From the NCBI GenBank assembly GCA_003254905.1, contig QANU01067165.1, positions 377,706 to 441,705 on the forward strand: a stretch of DNA of 64,000 nt. Reading direction: 5' to 3'. Position numbers and translations under genes: made by a program. Source of the DNA: Nissolia schottii (Eukaryota > Streptophyta > Magnoliopsida > Fabales > Fabaceae). Under the pieces are notes generated by a model. The model was not told the DNA's origin. It saw nothing but the letters and a program-made list of their open reading frames with translations, and made no database searches. Below, one piece after another: positions 35,316 through 48,000 of the stretch; positions within the stretch are counted from its first letter, which is position 1; each line of letters begins with the position of its first letter.

Positions 35316-36227
35316 ATGGCTTCCTTCAACGTGAATGACGAAAAAGCCAATGCCATGAGAATGTTCCAAACGAAGCGAAAGCTCGAAACCGCCTTCCACC
35401 TCTTCAACGTCTCCGCCGCACTCTTCCTCTTCTCCCGCTCCTCATTCTTCCCCCTCGCCCTCCATGCCTTCCGCCGCTCCTACACCGCCCTCCTCCCTCT
35501 CTTCAACGACCCTCTCTACGCCTTCCTTCTCCTCAATGCCATCATCCTCTCTCTCTACGCCTTCTCCAACAACCACTCTGTTAATTCCACAGACTTATGC
35601 CATCAATTTCTCGCTAACAGCAAGGTCACCGCCACCGCACGTGCGGCGGTCGCCTTCGGAGGTGATGAAAGAAAAACTGTCACGGTGGTTACTCGCGTGG
35701 AGGCCACGCGTTCGTCTTCGGAGGTGGTTGGAGATCATTCCCCAGTTTCTAACGGAACTGCCGTGGCGGTTGATCGCGTGGAGAGCACGCGTTTGGCTCC
35801 TGAGGAGGTTGGACGTCAGTCCCCAGCGGTTACTCGCAAGGAGACCACGAGGGCGAGCAAGACCGCAAGTGGGGAGAAGGTTTCCAAGAAGAAGCAATGC
35901 TACGAGAGGAGCCTATCGGAGAACAGCTCCAAGCAGCCCGTGGAGGCGCGTGGGCCAAAGCTAACGAGAGCGAATACGACAGGATCATGGAGGAGCAGGG
36001 AAGAACCGCAAGAGGGGTCGTGCCACGTGGCACAATTGGGGGAAGAAGAGTTCAATCGCGCGATTGAAGAGTTCATCGCGAGGCAGAAGAGAATGCTGAG
36101 GGAGGAGCAAATGGAGGAGAAAACAGAGCATTTGGACAAAACGGAATTCAATCGCACCGTTGAGAGTTTCATTGCCAAGCAGAGGAGAATGCTGTGGGAG
36201 GAGCAAATGCAAACTAAAGCAGATTAG
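35316..36227 (+). CDS. DUF4408/DUF761 (cotton-fibre-like) protein
   Basis: Single-exon gene, 303 residues. The start ATG of MASFNVNDEKANAM follows a TATA box by about 60 bases. Residues about 24-84 hold two hydrophobic segments (FHLFNVSAALFLFSRSSFFP and PLYAFLLLNAIILSLYAF) matching the N-terminal DUF4408 region. The middle is low-complexity, with repeated blocks of the form (T/D)RVE(A/S)TR...(V)G--SP. The C-terminus carries the DUF761 motif twice: EEFNRAIEEFIARQKRMLREEQ (about 243-266) and TEFNRTVESFIAKQRRMLWEEQ (about 276-297). Relatives usually show one such motif. The gene is much GC-richer than its surroundings. Molecular function is unknown; membrane association is inferred. Confidence 0.85.
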   Translation: MASFNVNDEKANAMRMFQTKRKLETAFHLFNVSAALFLFSRSSFFPLALHAFRRSYTALLPLFNDPLYAFLLLNAIILSLYAFSNNHSVNSTDLCHQFLANSKVTATARAAVAFGGDERKTVTVVTRVEATRSSSEVVGDHSPVSNGTAVAVDRVESTRLAPEEVGRQSPAVTRKETTRASKTASGEKVSKKKQCYERSLSENSSKQPVEARGPKLTRANTTGSWRSREEPQEGSCHVAQLGEEEFNRAIEEFIARQKRMLREEQMEEKTEHLDKTEFNRTVESFIAKQRRMLWEEQMQTKAD

Positions 36228-39200
36228 TTGGTGCAAAATGAAAATTGAAAAAAAATATATATATCTATAAATAAATAAAGATTAGAAGCGATATTATTAT
36301 TATTATTCACTATCGCTAATAGTAGGAACTACTGGATTACTAGATTAGGGGAAGGGGTAATCTGTTTTTCGTTGACTAATGTACAGTCACTCGCTGAGAG
36401 GGGGATTTCCATGGAATATCTCATTTTTTGTTATTGATATTTCTATTAATGTTGTTCTCTACACACTTTTACTTTTTCTGTCTCTCTTTGATTACATGAG
36501 TACCGTTTAAGTTACTGTAGCATGAGATTGGCGCCAAATGCAAAATGCAATTGCAGTGCTTAATTTGGATGATTTACGTATTAGAATATATAGATGATAG
36601 CTAATTAGCTAATTGTTAGTGGTTTATAAATACTCCGCTTAATTTTTTATTTTTTTTGAATGAGATAAGATTATATCCAAACGCGTTCCCAAGGAGATCT
36701 TGAATTTATGGGAAGGAAGCTCCTTAATCCTCCTCAAATTTGCTGATTGACGTGCAAAATTAATGGGATTCAACTATCTTGTTTCAGATAATGTTGGATT
36801 ACATAGTTAGTATTCAGAATTAAACCGTATTAACTGTTTATTTCATTCTTAGCACAAAAATTCAATTCCAATAAATTAGGAAAGATTTTGCAGCTGATTG
36901 ATAAAGGCAAAGGCCAAAACATAAGCTGAGATTCAGCACACTCTGATATTGGTCGGTGGAGGTTGCCCTTTGTAAAGATAACACGGTTCAATCACATTAA
37001 CTACCATACCGTTCTGGTTTCTACTTGCTGCATGGGTATTCATGCTCAATCCTCGGGTAAATGCTCAGTCAGATTTTTATTAATAACTGTGCTACTTCAC
37101 ACTTTATTGAGAAATATTTAGGTGTTTCTAAAACACATTAATTCAAATGCACATTTAATATGCATGTTCAAAATCTTAAATATTATCAGTTATTAATTTA
37201 TGGTTTGAATATATTCTTTATATGTACAACAATATTTAGATAATATTTTAATAACTTTTTTTTATTGTAGAGTGAAATAATATGAATATGATGAAACTCG
37301 TTTTTTTTTTAAGAGAGTTGTTGAAATATTATTATATGTATAATATCTTGTATTCTTTAAACACCAAAGATTAAAAAAAATTAATTAATGATAATATTTT
37401 TAAAATATGTATTAAATGTGTAAAAAAAAATTACCCACTTGAGTGCAGTCATCAACACGGCAGATTAAGCAATCCGTGAGGAAATTTAATCTACCAAACC
37501 CTGTCTTACTTGTCCATCCACTTACTTCATATTGTATGCTTTTAAGCCATTCAGCTATTGGATAAGTGTGCATGTAGTGTGGCTGGCTGTCATTGGTTTT
37601 CCCACATTAAATACTCTATATATGATAGCTGGAATTTTCCACTTAACATAGATAATATTCAAGGCTTCCCCGGGAGAGAAAAAAAAAAGCAGGGACTTGT
37701 GGTGAAAGGGTGGCATGTAAGGAACATATATGTTATGTACTTGATTTCGGAATAAAATTGTCTTCTCTCGTTAATTAGATTTCAATTTCTAATTTTATGT
37801 TTCCTTTCTCATTGTGGTTTTTGCATAGTGCTTTGAGGAACCTAGTCAAAGGGGAAATATAAATAAACACAGAACAAAACACATATTACCTCCGTCAACT
37901 TTTAATTGCTGTTTTTTACATTTTATATTCATTAATTGTTAATGAGAGAGTATGTAAGATATAAAGATGAGTAGTTTATGCGATGGTGGTTGGAATTGGA
38001 ATATCACAAAATAATGCAGCAATTAGACTATTGCGGTGCTCTATTCAATAGTACCAGCATATGAAGAAATCTTAATAGCGAGGTAGTTTCCTATTATCCA
38101 CTCTCATAGCAAATTATACAAAGAAAAAAACAAGAGAGAATAATATGGTTTTGTTTATTACTACCACCCAACATATTTTTTAGAGAAATTATTGAATTGT
38201 CTGTACCCAGGGAAACCAACCTTCTATGCTTCTACAATCGCACCATACCAATAATAATTCATAGAATAAAACATTCTTTAACAAACTAAAATGGTTTTGA
38301 TTGGTGAGCCCTTCCTACCCTACATTACCTAAAAAACCTGGCCCCACAATTCTGAGAATGAAGCTCTCTAAACCGATGAGTTAATTCACTTCTTCTGAGT
38401 TTTGAGTTCATATAAATAAAATGACTCGTGTGCTGCTCAAAAAAATCTAGGCAGCTTTGTTTCCAAAACTAATTTAATTAATCTTCTTATGTTTAAGTTG
38501 CATAACTTGTGGCGGCCTTACAAGAAATGAAGTCGGCTCTTTCCTCCTTGATTTCTCGGGGAAGCTTGGGCTTACTCGAATTATGGGGCATTTTTCATGT
38601 ATTTTTTGCTTCTTGAAGATTGGGTTGGTTGGATTGCAATTCACATTGCAAGCTGCAACTTATTCACTCTTGTCACTCGCATGTTTATCCTATTTATTTC
38701 ACTGTGAATAAAATTTGAGAGTTTCTTGCACGTCATTAGGTGGTTCAACTCCATCACATATTTTGAAAAGTTATTAATTACAACTGATGATTTAACACAT
38801 TTAAGTCACTCTGTAGATTCTTTTGATGTTATTTGGATTGGTGAGACTCCTATATTTCTATTTGTTCTTGTTTGTAGGATGAGGCCCCACCCTTCATAAA
38901 AAAAAGTTCCAAAAAAAAAAAAGAAGAATGGACACAGCTTAAAAGGCCAGTAAATATTTAATATAATGGCGTGGTATAACATGACATGTCTCCACTCACC
39001 TTGGTAGTTTACAAAGAAGGAATTTCTCCAGACATCAGCTTATGCGCTTTCTTGAATTACAAGTTTTGTATATCATGTCTTTATTTGAAAAAAAAAAGGA
39101 TAATAATAATAATAATTGTAGATGAAGTAGTACTGTTCACCTGACTCGCCCCAATTGGTTGTTATTATTAATTACAATTCTACATAAAATAATTGACAAC

Positions 39201-42028
39201 CTTTCAGTTATGTATATCGTAGTGTAGAAAAAGTGAAATTAAACTAATCCAAAAAGGATCTATATTTGAAAACATCTTCTTCTCTATTATTATTTTTCTT
39301 TTACACCTTTTTTCTTCGTTTACAACCCAGATAAATGTTATTCTTCTTGTCTCTGTGCTATAGGGATCAATGATTACCCCGGTCCACTAGTTTTGTCTTG
39401 TCGTCTCCTTCTACTGCTAACTAGTTGTCGTGTACTAACATGTCCAAATTGAGGCCCATTTTATTGGCTTTGTTTTCTACATGTGGGCCTGAAAGCCCAT
39501 TTTTTAGTTGGTAGAAAGTAGAAACACAATTTGCAAGCTTGTGTGTACCAAACCACAGGCAACTGCTCCATCAAATTTCATTGTGTCCTTCATAATATTC
39601 AAGGGATTCTTTTCTTTCCCACACTAACCTCTTATATTATTTTCTTGTTCTTTTTTCTTCTCCCACTATGCTGCGAAAACCTTAACAAGAAACGGATTTA
39701 GATTTGAGAAGAGTTCCACCTGCTAGAAGATTATTTTAGGCAGGTAAGGGAGCTAGCTATAAGGTCAACATCCTAACCAATAGAGTGGCCACTTGGGAGA
39801 AATATATATGATATTTGGGGATTTCTCTAATACCCCACAAAATTCAAGAATACTAATATTATAACATTTAAAATTTCACAAAATATTCCATTAACTCAAA
39901 TTATTTATTATTTTAAATTTGTGATTGAATTACATCTGTTCAAATATAACGATGTATCAGTACTTTTATATAAGCTTGAAGGAACCACAATATCCGTTTT
40001 GTAACAAATTGTTCATAAAACATATATAATATTGTTTGTCCCCACATCTATTTGCTGCAGTTTAAAAAAATAGCCGACTCTTGATGCTTTTATGTTTTTC
40101 AAGTGTTCATATGATTTATGTTGTCTGCTTCTGTTAGTGTTGTTTTCGATTAAATAATTTTTGTTTTGGAAAATGTTAAGAAGCTAGAAATTTTGCCCAA
40201 AGTTATCGGTTAGAATGATTTTGCATATATGTTGACCTTTAAATGAATAAATAAGTCATATCATTTTATTTTAACCAATTATGATCTATTATTTTTTTTT
40301 AAAATTTTAACAATAAATTGTTACAACGTGCAACATTTTATTGTTACACCTATCATTTTATTGTAGCCTTTTTCTTTGGACAGAGTCGCAACTATTATTA
40401 TTATTATTTTTTTGACGTGCAATTCCATTCAAATTGTTACAATCAGAAAGTATAAGAGTCGCAACTATTTAAGACCCTGACAATGAAAGAGACAATTAGC
40501 AAGTGAAGTAGATGGTAACTCCATCTGAAGATAGGTGGTCCAAGACTTGCAATGCTGACATATGGTAGCCATAACGCGAAACATTTCATTTCAATTTGGT
40601 ATCTTTTTCATTTTATGGGATTCAATTTGGTATTTTTCTATTACATGGTTGTATATAGTTAATCATTTCTGTCTATTTTTGACATCTAAGCATTGGTATA
40701 ATGAGTCTACGAAAGTTGCACTCAATTATGTATGTAAATCTTTTGATCATTTATCATATCCTTATTCTTGATATCATATCCTTATTAGAATATATTAAAT
40801 GATCAAGTTAATATTAAGGGCAAGGTTATCCATTCAAACAATTAAAAAATAAATCAAACTTTCAAATCAAGTCATTCTCATTTGATAATTTTTCAAATAC
40901 AAGAATTTAATTTATAAAATCAAATCATTCCTTATTTGATTTCAAGCATACTTTAAGTGTGTCTGCATTATTAGTGGAGATTTTGATTCCTCATTCCTCC
41001 CAAACCATTTTGATTGTGGTTGATAAATTACGAAGGCATTGCCAGCTTTACATTGCTATGCATACATTGCTATAAATTTTGTTTTTGAGTTTTACTTTGA
41101 AGAGAACTGAAATGAGTTGATAGATTTAATTGCACTGAGAAAACGAAGTATGAATTAAAAAATAAGATAGTGTCATTGTATCTAAGTGCGCCGCAATGAT
41201 CAATTAATTCTCTTGCATTATTTGGATATATGTTTAGTAAAAAAGTAGATCTTTTCAAGTAATTTTGTTATCATATAAAATTAAATATAATTTTTTATCA
41301 TTAATTAAATTAATGGAGAGAGATCAGATACAATAACAACAAAATCATGATCCATTTATCTTTGACAAAAGAGAAATGGGTCAAAATTGGCATCCTTATC
41401 GTTAAGTTTGCCACTGTGATCATATCACAACAACTGCAGCCTTCGTCAATAACATGGTTTTACTCCTTTGGATTCTTCTAGCAACTCGCCAATTGGCTCA
41501 GAGGCTGACAGAGACACCCTTTTTTAATTTTTCCCCGGCACTTACAACTTCAAAGCACTTGAATCTAATTATTCTTTTCTTTATTTCCTTAGAACGAAAA
41601 ATTAGTCTATAAAGGTTGGAATTTTCAAACATTTGTTTCCTAATGAGGGCGCTCTATTTTTTTTTCCCACTTGAATTGAAAATTGTGGGGGTAAGAATGC
41701 GAAATATATATTGAAGTCTGTAAATGGGCTCTTTTTTTTTTTAAGTGGTTTATGGTATAAATGGGCTATTATGATGGGACATATAAATTCATGCTTTTCT
41801 TGTAAATGCAAAATGTCGTTCACAATAAATAACTAATTCCAATATTACGGACCATTACTTAGCTAGACACTTGAACAAATCTGTTCTATGAAAAATATAC
41901 CATAACAAGTATTTGAGATAATTTTTAAATAATTAAACTTAAAAAAGTATGGAAATTTATCATAATAAAACTTAAAGACTCTAATTTTTGTAAGTGTAAT
42001 TATTTTAAAATAATATTACATTGTTCTA
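36228..42028. other. Gene-free intergenic region
   Basis: 5.8 kb with no recognisable exon. It contains a (TTA)n run at about 36291-36307, a foldback at 37149-37422 (listed), (AAT)n near 39101-39116 and (TTA)n near 40394-40408. A cluster of GGCCCA/GGGCCT motifs lies at 39450-39505 with no gene behind it (see findings). Confidence 0.55.
37149..37422. repeat. MITE-like nested inverted repeat
   Basis: Outer arms: 'gcacatttaatatgcatgtt' with 'attatcagttattaat' on the left against 'attaattaatgataat' with 'aatatgtattaaatgtgt' on the right. Inner arms: 'tatgtacaacaatattt' against 'gttgaaatattattatatgt'. The whole block of about 270 bases can fold into one imperfect hairpin, as expected for a short non-autonomous DNA transposon. 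Confidence 0.55.
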
Positions 42029-45000
42029 TCATGTAGGAGTAGTAGTTATGTTTGTGCCCACTTGCATAGGTGTCAAACGCACAGGACACCCACTCTTGAG
42101 TTTTGTAAAAAGCGCACATTTCTGAATACTTGAGTCAGAATCAATCACCTTCCACCTAAATGCATACAAGCAATTACATCCCTTTCATTACTTCAAGCAG
42201 AATATGACAAACACACAAAATCAGCTGTATGACCAAAATTAAATTGATGTGGTAGAAAAGTGCTCACTTGTAAGTGGTTATGAGACGGTGGAGAAACACC
42301 AACATCATGGCTCTAGCCATGTTTTTTCCAAGGCAAGTCCTTCCTCCCATCCCAAATGCTAGGAAGCTGTATGGCTTAGACTCAGCCTGTTCCAATTTAG
42401 TGGAACAGTTTATCTTGTGATTTTTCAATTAAAACAGTCAGATATTTTAAACTCAAGCTTGGTTAAAGATTGATGCAGCTCCCTAATTTTGCCAACCGAT
42501 ATTTAGATAAGTTAGTCGACTCATATTATTCTACTTTAAAAGTGAAAAGTTTATCTTGTATTGTGCCTATAAAAAGGCTATGTAACAGGAATATATGCAT
42601 TATCACACTATGGATGATATATATATATATACTATGGGTTAAACTAAATAAGGAAATACAGAGTCATATGGGCAGACTTACAGGAAATCTAGAGGGATTG
42701 AACTCATCCGGATCATTGTACAGAGTTGGATCAAAGTGTATGGATCTAGCATCGATATTAATGTTCCACCCTTTCTTGATTTTAAATCCTATGTACACAC
42801 AAGTAACCATACATTAAGTCGTTATGAAAATTGTCCTTTCAATTCATACACATCAACCACACAATGAAGCATATATAGAAATAGAAATACTAGGAAGTAG
42901 GAACCTTCAATCTCACAGTCCTGGAGTGCTACTCTTGGCAACCACTGTACTACAGATGCCATCCTTAACGCTTCTGTTACCACCTGCTCGATCATGAACC
43001 ATTCATTTGCAATTTGCTATCAGATCTCACAATTTGAAGAGAAGCAATGGTAAATTTGATGAATCAGCCAGCACATTGCACACAAGTACAAAAGATAATA
43101 ATACACACCTTAGAAGCATTTGGCATCTCATTAAGAGCCTCTAGTGTGAGATACGCTCTTCTTGTACCCTTTTTCTCAATTTGAAGTTGCTCCTCCTATT
43201 TAATCAACAAAAAAAAAGTGTTGAAAATGAGAGAAATTCTTACTTGTTCTCGCGACGAGAGACGTCTCTTGCTTTGGTTAGTAAATGTGAATCATCATTG
43301 TCTACCACTCTACCAACATTCACTTCACTTTGTAAACTCTGAATGGATCGGAGCAAGAGACCAAGAGCAATTAAGAACCAAGTAGAACATTTCGTTTACC
43401 ATAAGCGTGTTGAGGACTTCCTGATTCTCATCCACCAATTTGACCATCCATGTCATGGCATTAGCAGTTGTGTCCTGTCCTGCAATCATCATGGTTAAGA
43501 TATTGTCTTTGATCTCTCTATCTGTTAGCCTTGGGGCTTCATCATCATTCAATTTGTTATCATCATCTTCTGCTAATAGTTGTTGAAGAAAATCTACCCG
43601 GTTAGTTGCTATTCCACTTCTTCTTTCACTGATCTCCTTCTCCAATATGTCCATAATTCTTTTTCGAGCCTGCATTATCATTTGAAAGCTTAAGTTACCA
43701 TCTCACTTAGTGAAACAGGAAACATTGTAACTACTTATTGTGAAAATAAAAAATTAAAACTTCATGTGATACCTAGATCATACATATGGAATAAACACAT
43801 TTTGGGTTAATACGCGAGCCTGATCAATTTGGCCAAGAGTAGATGATATATGGTAAATGTTATTGTGAATGCTTCAAGTCCATGCTACTAGTACTACTTA
43901 AAAAGAAAAAGGAAAAATGATAGGATGATAATGCATTTTGACAACTCTTAGATAACTCACTTATGTAACACCCCNGCCTAGTAATTTTTCATATTTTACT
44001 TGGAAAGTTAAGACCTTTTCACTCAGGGATAAGTGATTTCCTTTTCTCTCCTTCCCGTCATAAACCAATCATCTTTCACCTCCGTATAGACAAAACCCAT
44101 TTCTAGGGCAATAAAGATGCCTCTACAAGCCTTCTATCTCAAATACATTTAAGTTTTCCTTGTAGTTTAGAAACCCCAAATAGGGCCATTCAAATCCAAC
44201 TGTAGTAAAAGCGAACACATTCCCCTTAGGTTTTCCTTTGAGAATTTTCTAAGCTTCCACGTTGTTCCTTGAAAAACCTTCTTGTTCTTTCTTTAGCCGA
44301 TGCCTCCGAGTCACTACCTTGTTCATTTCTCATTCATCATCTTATGTTGAAATGGCGTGAAGATCCCTAGAGAAACTAATTCTCTAAATCCCACTGAACT
44401 TAATCACGAACTCTCCCTTATGTTGACCGCAAGCCAAATTCGTAGATGGAAATCTCGCAATTCCCTCATCGAGATATTCACCATCTATCCCTCAATCTCT
44501 TATCCTCTCGCTACCATTGTCACTTCCTTTCTTTTGAAGAAAATCCTCAAGAGAACTCTTCTTTTCCTTAACGAATCGCTTAACGAACCCACGCGTGTGA
44601 TGTGTGTCCATCACTTCTTTGCCACATGGTGGACAAATATCACTTCCCTCAAAAATGAGAGATTTAAAAGAAAACACAATACACTTCCATAATACTCGAA
44701 ATAAATAAAAGCTTAGGTCACTAGTTTCCTTCTTATTCTCTAATGCACAGGCATCCGAAAGCTTAAGTCTCGGTTTTCCCTATTATTGGAGTGGAAGCCC
44801 ACTGAATCGAGATACATTTAGGAATTGCTTCAACACCCCTCGTGTTATCCAAATTATACCTTGAGAGGCTTATTCAAGCTACTAAGAGGTCAACCGGGCA
44901 TTTAGAAAAAGGCGAAAAACATTTTGAGTCTCTAGTTGCCCGATAAGCCCCGGTGAGCCCCGGTTGATTTAATTCCCTTTTTAACGAAAATAAATATTTT

Positions 45001-48000
45001 TATCTACTTTAAATTAGTTTTAATTTTTCAAAATCAAAACACTTCTTTTTAGGTCTCGAAGCAACTTGTGTCGCGCCCTGAAAGCCCGTGTGGCGACATG
45101 TCGCCGCCACACCTTGCCACCACGTGACAAGTGTCTTCCACATGGCAACTCCATCTTCCCCCACAGCTACTGAATCCACACGGCCTGCATGTCACAGCTG
45201 GAGGCGCTTGTCCTTGTTAAATAACAAGGCTATGAAACCAAAATTAAAAATAAAACCATTCTTTGCTCATTTCTTCTCTATTCTTCTCCAAAAGCTCTCA
45301 AGTTTCTCTCTTCATCACCAACTCTCCATCCTCCTCCATGGAAAATAAAGCCCTCCCCTTCACCTCCATGAAGCCACGACCACCACCATAGAATGCCACC
45401 ATGGGTTTACTCCAAAACCGTGATCACCATCATCCTCACGACATCATCATCATCAAGCTCCATCATTTCCATTTCCATCACCATCTCTTCATCACCAGCT
45501 CATCCTCATCATCTTCATTATAATCATCCTTCAATTACCATGGGTTTCATCATCAAGGCAACCCCAAGTCACATGCATCATCATTCACGACAATCGTAGA
45601 GACCGAAACCGCCATGCATGCACTATCGGCTTTAAGGGAGATGGACAACTCTATCCTCCATTATTTTCATCATCAAATTCTGAGTTTCACTATTCAATTC
45701 ACCAAGGAAAAATGATTCTCAAAGGGAAGGGAAAATCAAGAGAATTTGTGAGCTTTAGGTGGGTGAGAGTTTGTGAGCTTTAGGTGGGTTTCCTGACCCC
45801 GCAGGCAATGAGGTTTTGCCTTCTGGAGAAAGGCTAAGATTTCTCAAACTTTTTCTTTACTTTGTTTGATTTTGAAATTGGATTGCTTGCATGTTTGAAT
45901 TCTATGTTTTAATTCTTTGATTTGGTCTTGGTTGAGAAAAATTAATTGGGGAAAATTCATTCAAGAATTTTAGCTAAGATTGTTAGAGAAATTTTGAGAA
46001 ATTGTGAGAGCAAATTCTGTTTTGGGTTTGAACTATATGCAGGGGTTTTCAACTTGAAAAACTAATCTCATTTTTTAAATTTACACGAAAAATTGAGTGG
46101 GGGTTAAGTTTCAAAATTTTTTGAGTAAATTGAGTAAAATGACGTTTTCGGGCGAAAAAGGAAAAAACAAGAATTCCAAAAATTAGGGTTGAAAATCTGG
46201 GTTTATAATTATGAAAAATAATTTTAGAGCTATAAAAAACCTTGAGGTGAAGTCTTGGGCCCTTTGGGTTTTTGATAACCAAAATTTTGAAGAAAATCGG
46301 GAATTTCGGGTAAAACGACGCTTTGGGGAAAATGGTAAAACTGGAATTTCGGGAATTTGGACTAAAATTCTGGGTTTGTATTATGAAAAATGAGTCTAGG
46401 GGTGAAGTCTTGGGCCTTTTGGATTTTTTATAACCAAAATTTTGAAGAAAATCGAGAATTTCAGGTAAAAGACGCTTTGGGGCATAGAAAGGGCAAATAT
46501 GGAATTTCAGGGTTTGGAATTGAAAATTTGGGTTTATTTTTATGAAAATTGAGTTTAGAGCTATCAAAAACCTTGGGGTGAAGTCTTGTTGAAAACCAAA
46601 ATTCTGAAGATAATTAGGAATTTTGGGTAATAAGGGAATTATGGAGTTTCTGAAGGATAATTGGGGAACTTAAGGAAAGATTATGATAACCAAGTCAAGA
46701 AGAAAGAAAGAAAATCAAAATCATTCCAAACTAGAAGTTTTCTGGTCGTAAAAGAGACGGCCGAGCGAAACTTATCAACCTTCCTTGTTGTATGTCTGTG
46801 TATGCAGTCGTAGAAATGTGTATGGTTTGCATGTTTGAATTATGTGTTTGCTGCATCTTTCACATGTTATATTTGAATGTTGACATGCATCATGAGGAAA
46901 TGGGTTTCCATTAGAGTGTTAGGGCAACCTTAGATCACTAGAAGGTCAATCACGTAAATATGAAAAGATGATAATGGAACATAGGAAATGGACAAGTCTT
47001 AAGAAGTTTCCGCCACAATGGGTTCAATGTACCTTGAAGATATAGGAAATCCCCTTCTCTTGGCATGTCAATGGACACGCCCCTCTCCATCCTGCATGAT
47101 GGAATGGTTAATGCTAAGAAAACAAGCTTAAATTTGCTATGAAAAGAAAGTTAATGCCCAGAAAGAAACATATGAGGGAAAAGAAAGCATATGATGAAAG
47201 AAAAAGAGAGTTTATGTGAAGTATGCAAAATATGCTATGAAAGCAAGATATGTTAAAGGACAAGAATAGGATATGAAAGCATGAGTCCGCCCCTAACTTG
47301 TCCAAGGTCAAGCCCCTCACCACCCTGCATGCAGGGATGGTCATTGTGTTTATTTATTTTTACGCTAAATGTGTCTGTGGGTTGCAACCATATTAGGTAT
47401 GAGCTCTACCTAGGGAAAAGAAAGGAAAAACAAGTTGTATCTGGCGAGGGGATGATGGTCCCACTAGGTACATGGGGGGAATGACAATAAGGATGTTAAG
47501 AGAACTCTCAGATCCCTTCATGCATGATATGTGTGTTATGTGTTATGTGTGTGTGTGTGTATATATAAATAATAGCCTATGGATACACTATAAGGTAATA
47601 CGTCAAGCAATCAGCATTAGAAAGCGCGGTAACCTGTTAATAGGCAAATCAAGATTAGATTTCCCCCATCACCTAGTAAATAGATAAAGCTGCTTATGAT
47701 TAGTATAGATTAAAATGAAGTAGGGCGTCTTAGTTTTTATTTATTTTATAACCTAGAGACCCCCTGAGCGGCAGGACCATAAGTGAATATAAAGAAAAGG
47801 TCGATTCCAAAGGATTCCCACTTAGGACGCAAATTCTCTTCCCCATTTACTTATGGTTCCAGGAGAACACGGAATGTTGGGGAAATGAGTCGCAGAGTTT
47901 GGAAACTACATGCGGACGTGAGAGTGGACCCTACTTTAGGGACCTCAAACGAGAAGGCTGAAGATCATACGATTGGAAGTCGCTGAGCAGAAGCAGCAAC

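Noticed and set aside
35464-35964. 166-codon frame inside the DUF4408 gene
   Set aside because: Ser/Pro/Arg-rich reading of the GC-rich coding sequence in another frame.
45088-45599. Ser/His-rich frames in the P450 intron insertion
   Set aside because: Low-complexity translation of ATC/CAC-type repeats, no conserved protein.
46049-46567. 172-codon reverse frame over the tandem array
   Set aside because: Phe/Lys/Asn-rich repeat translation that follows the tandem units.
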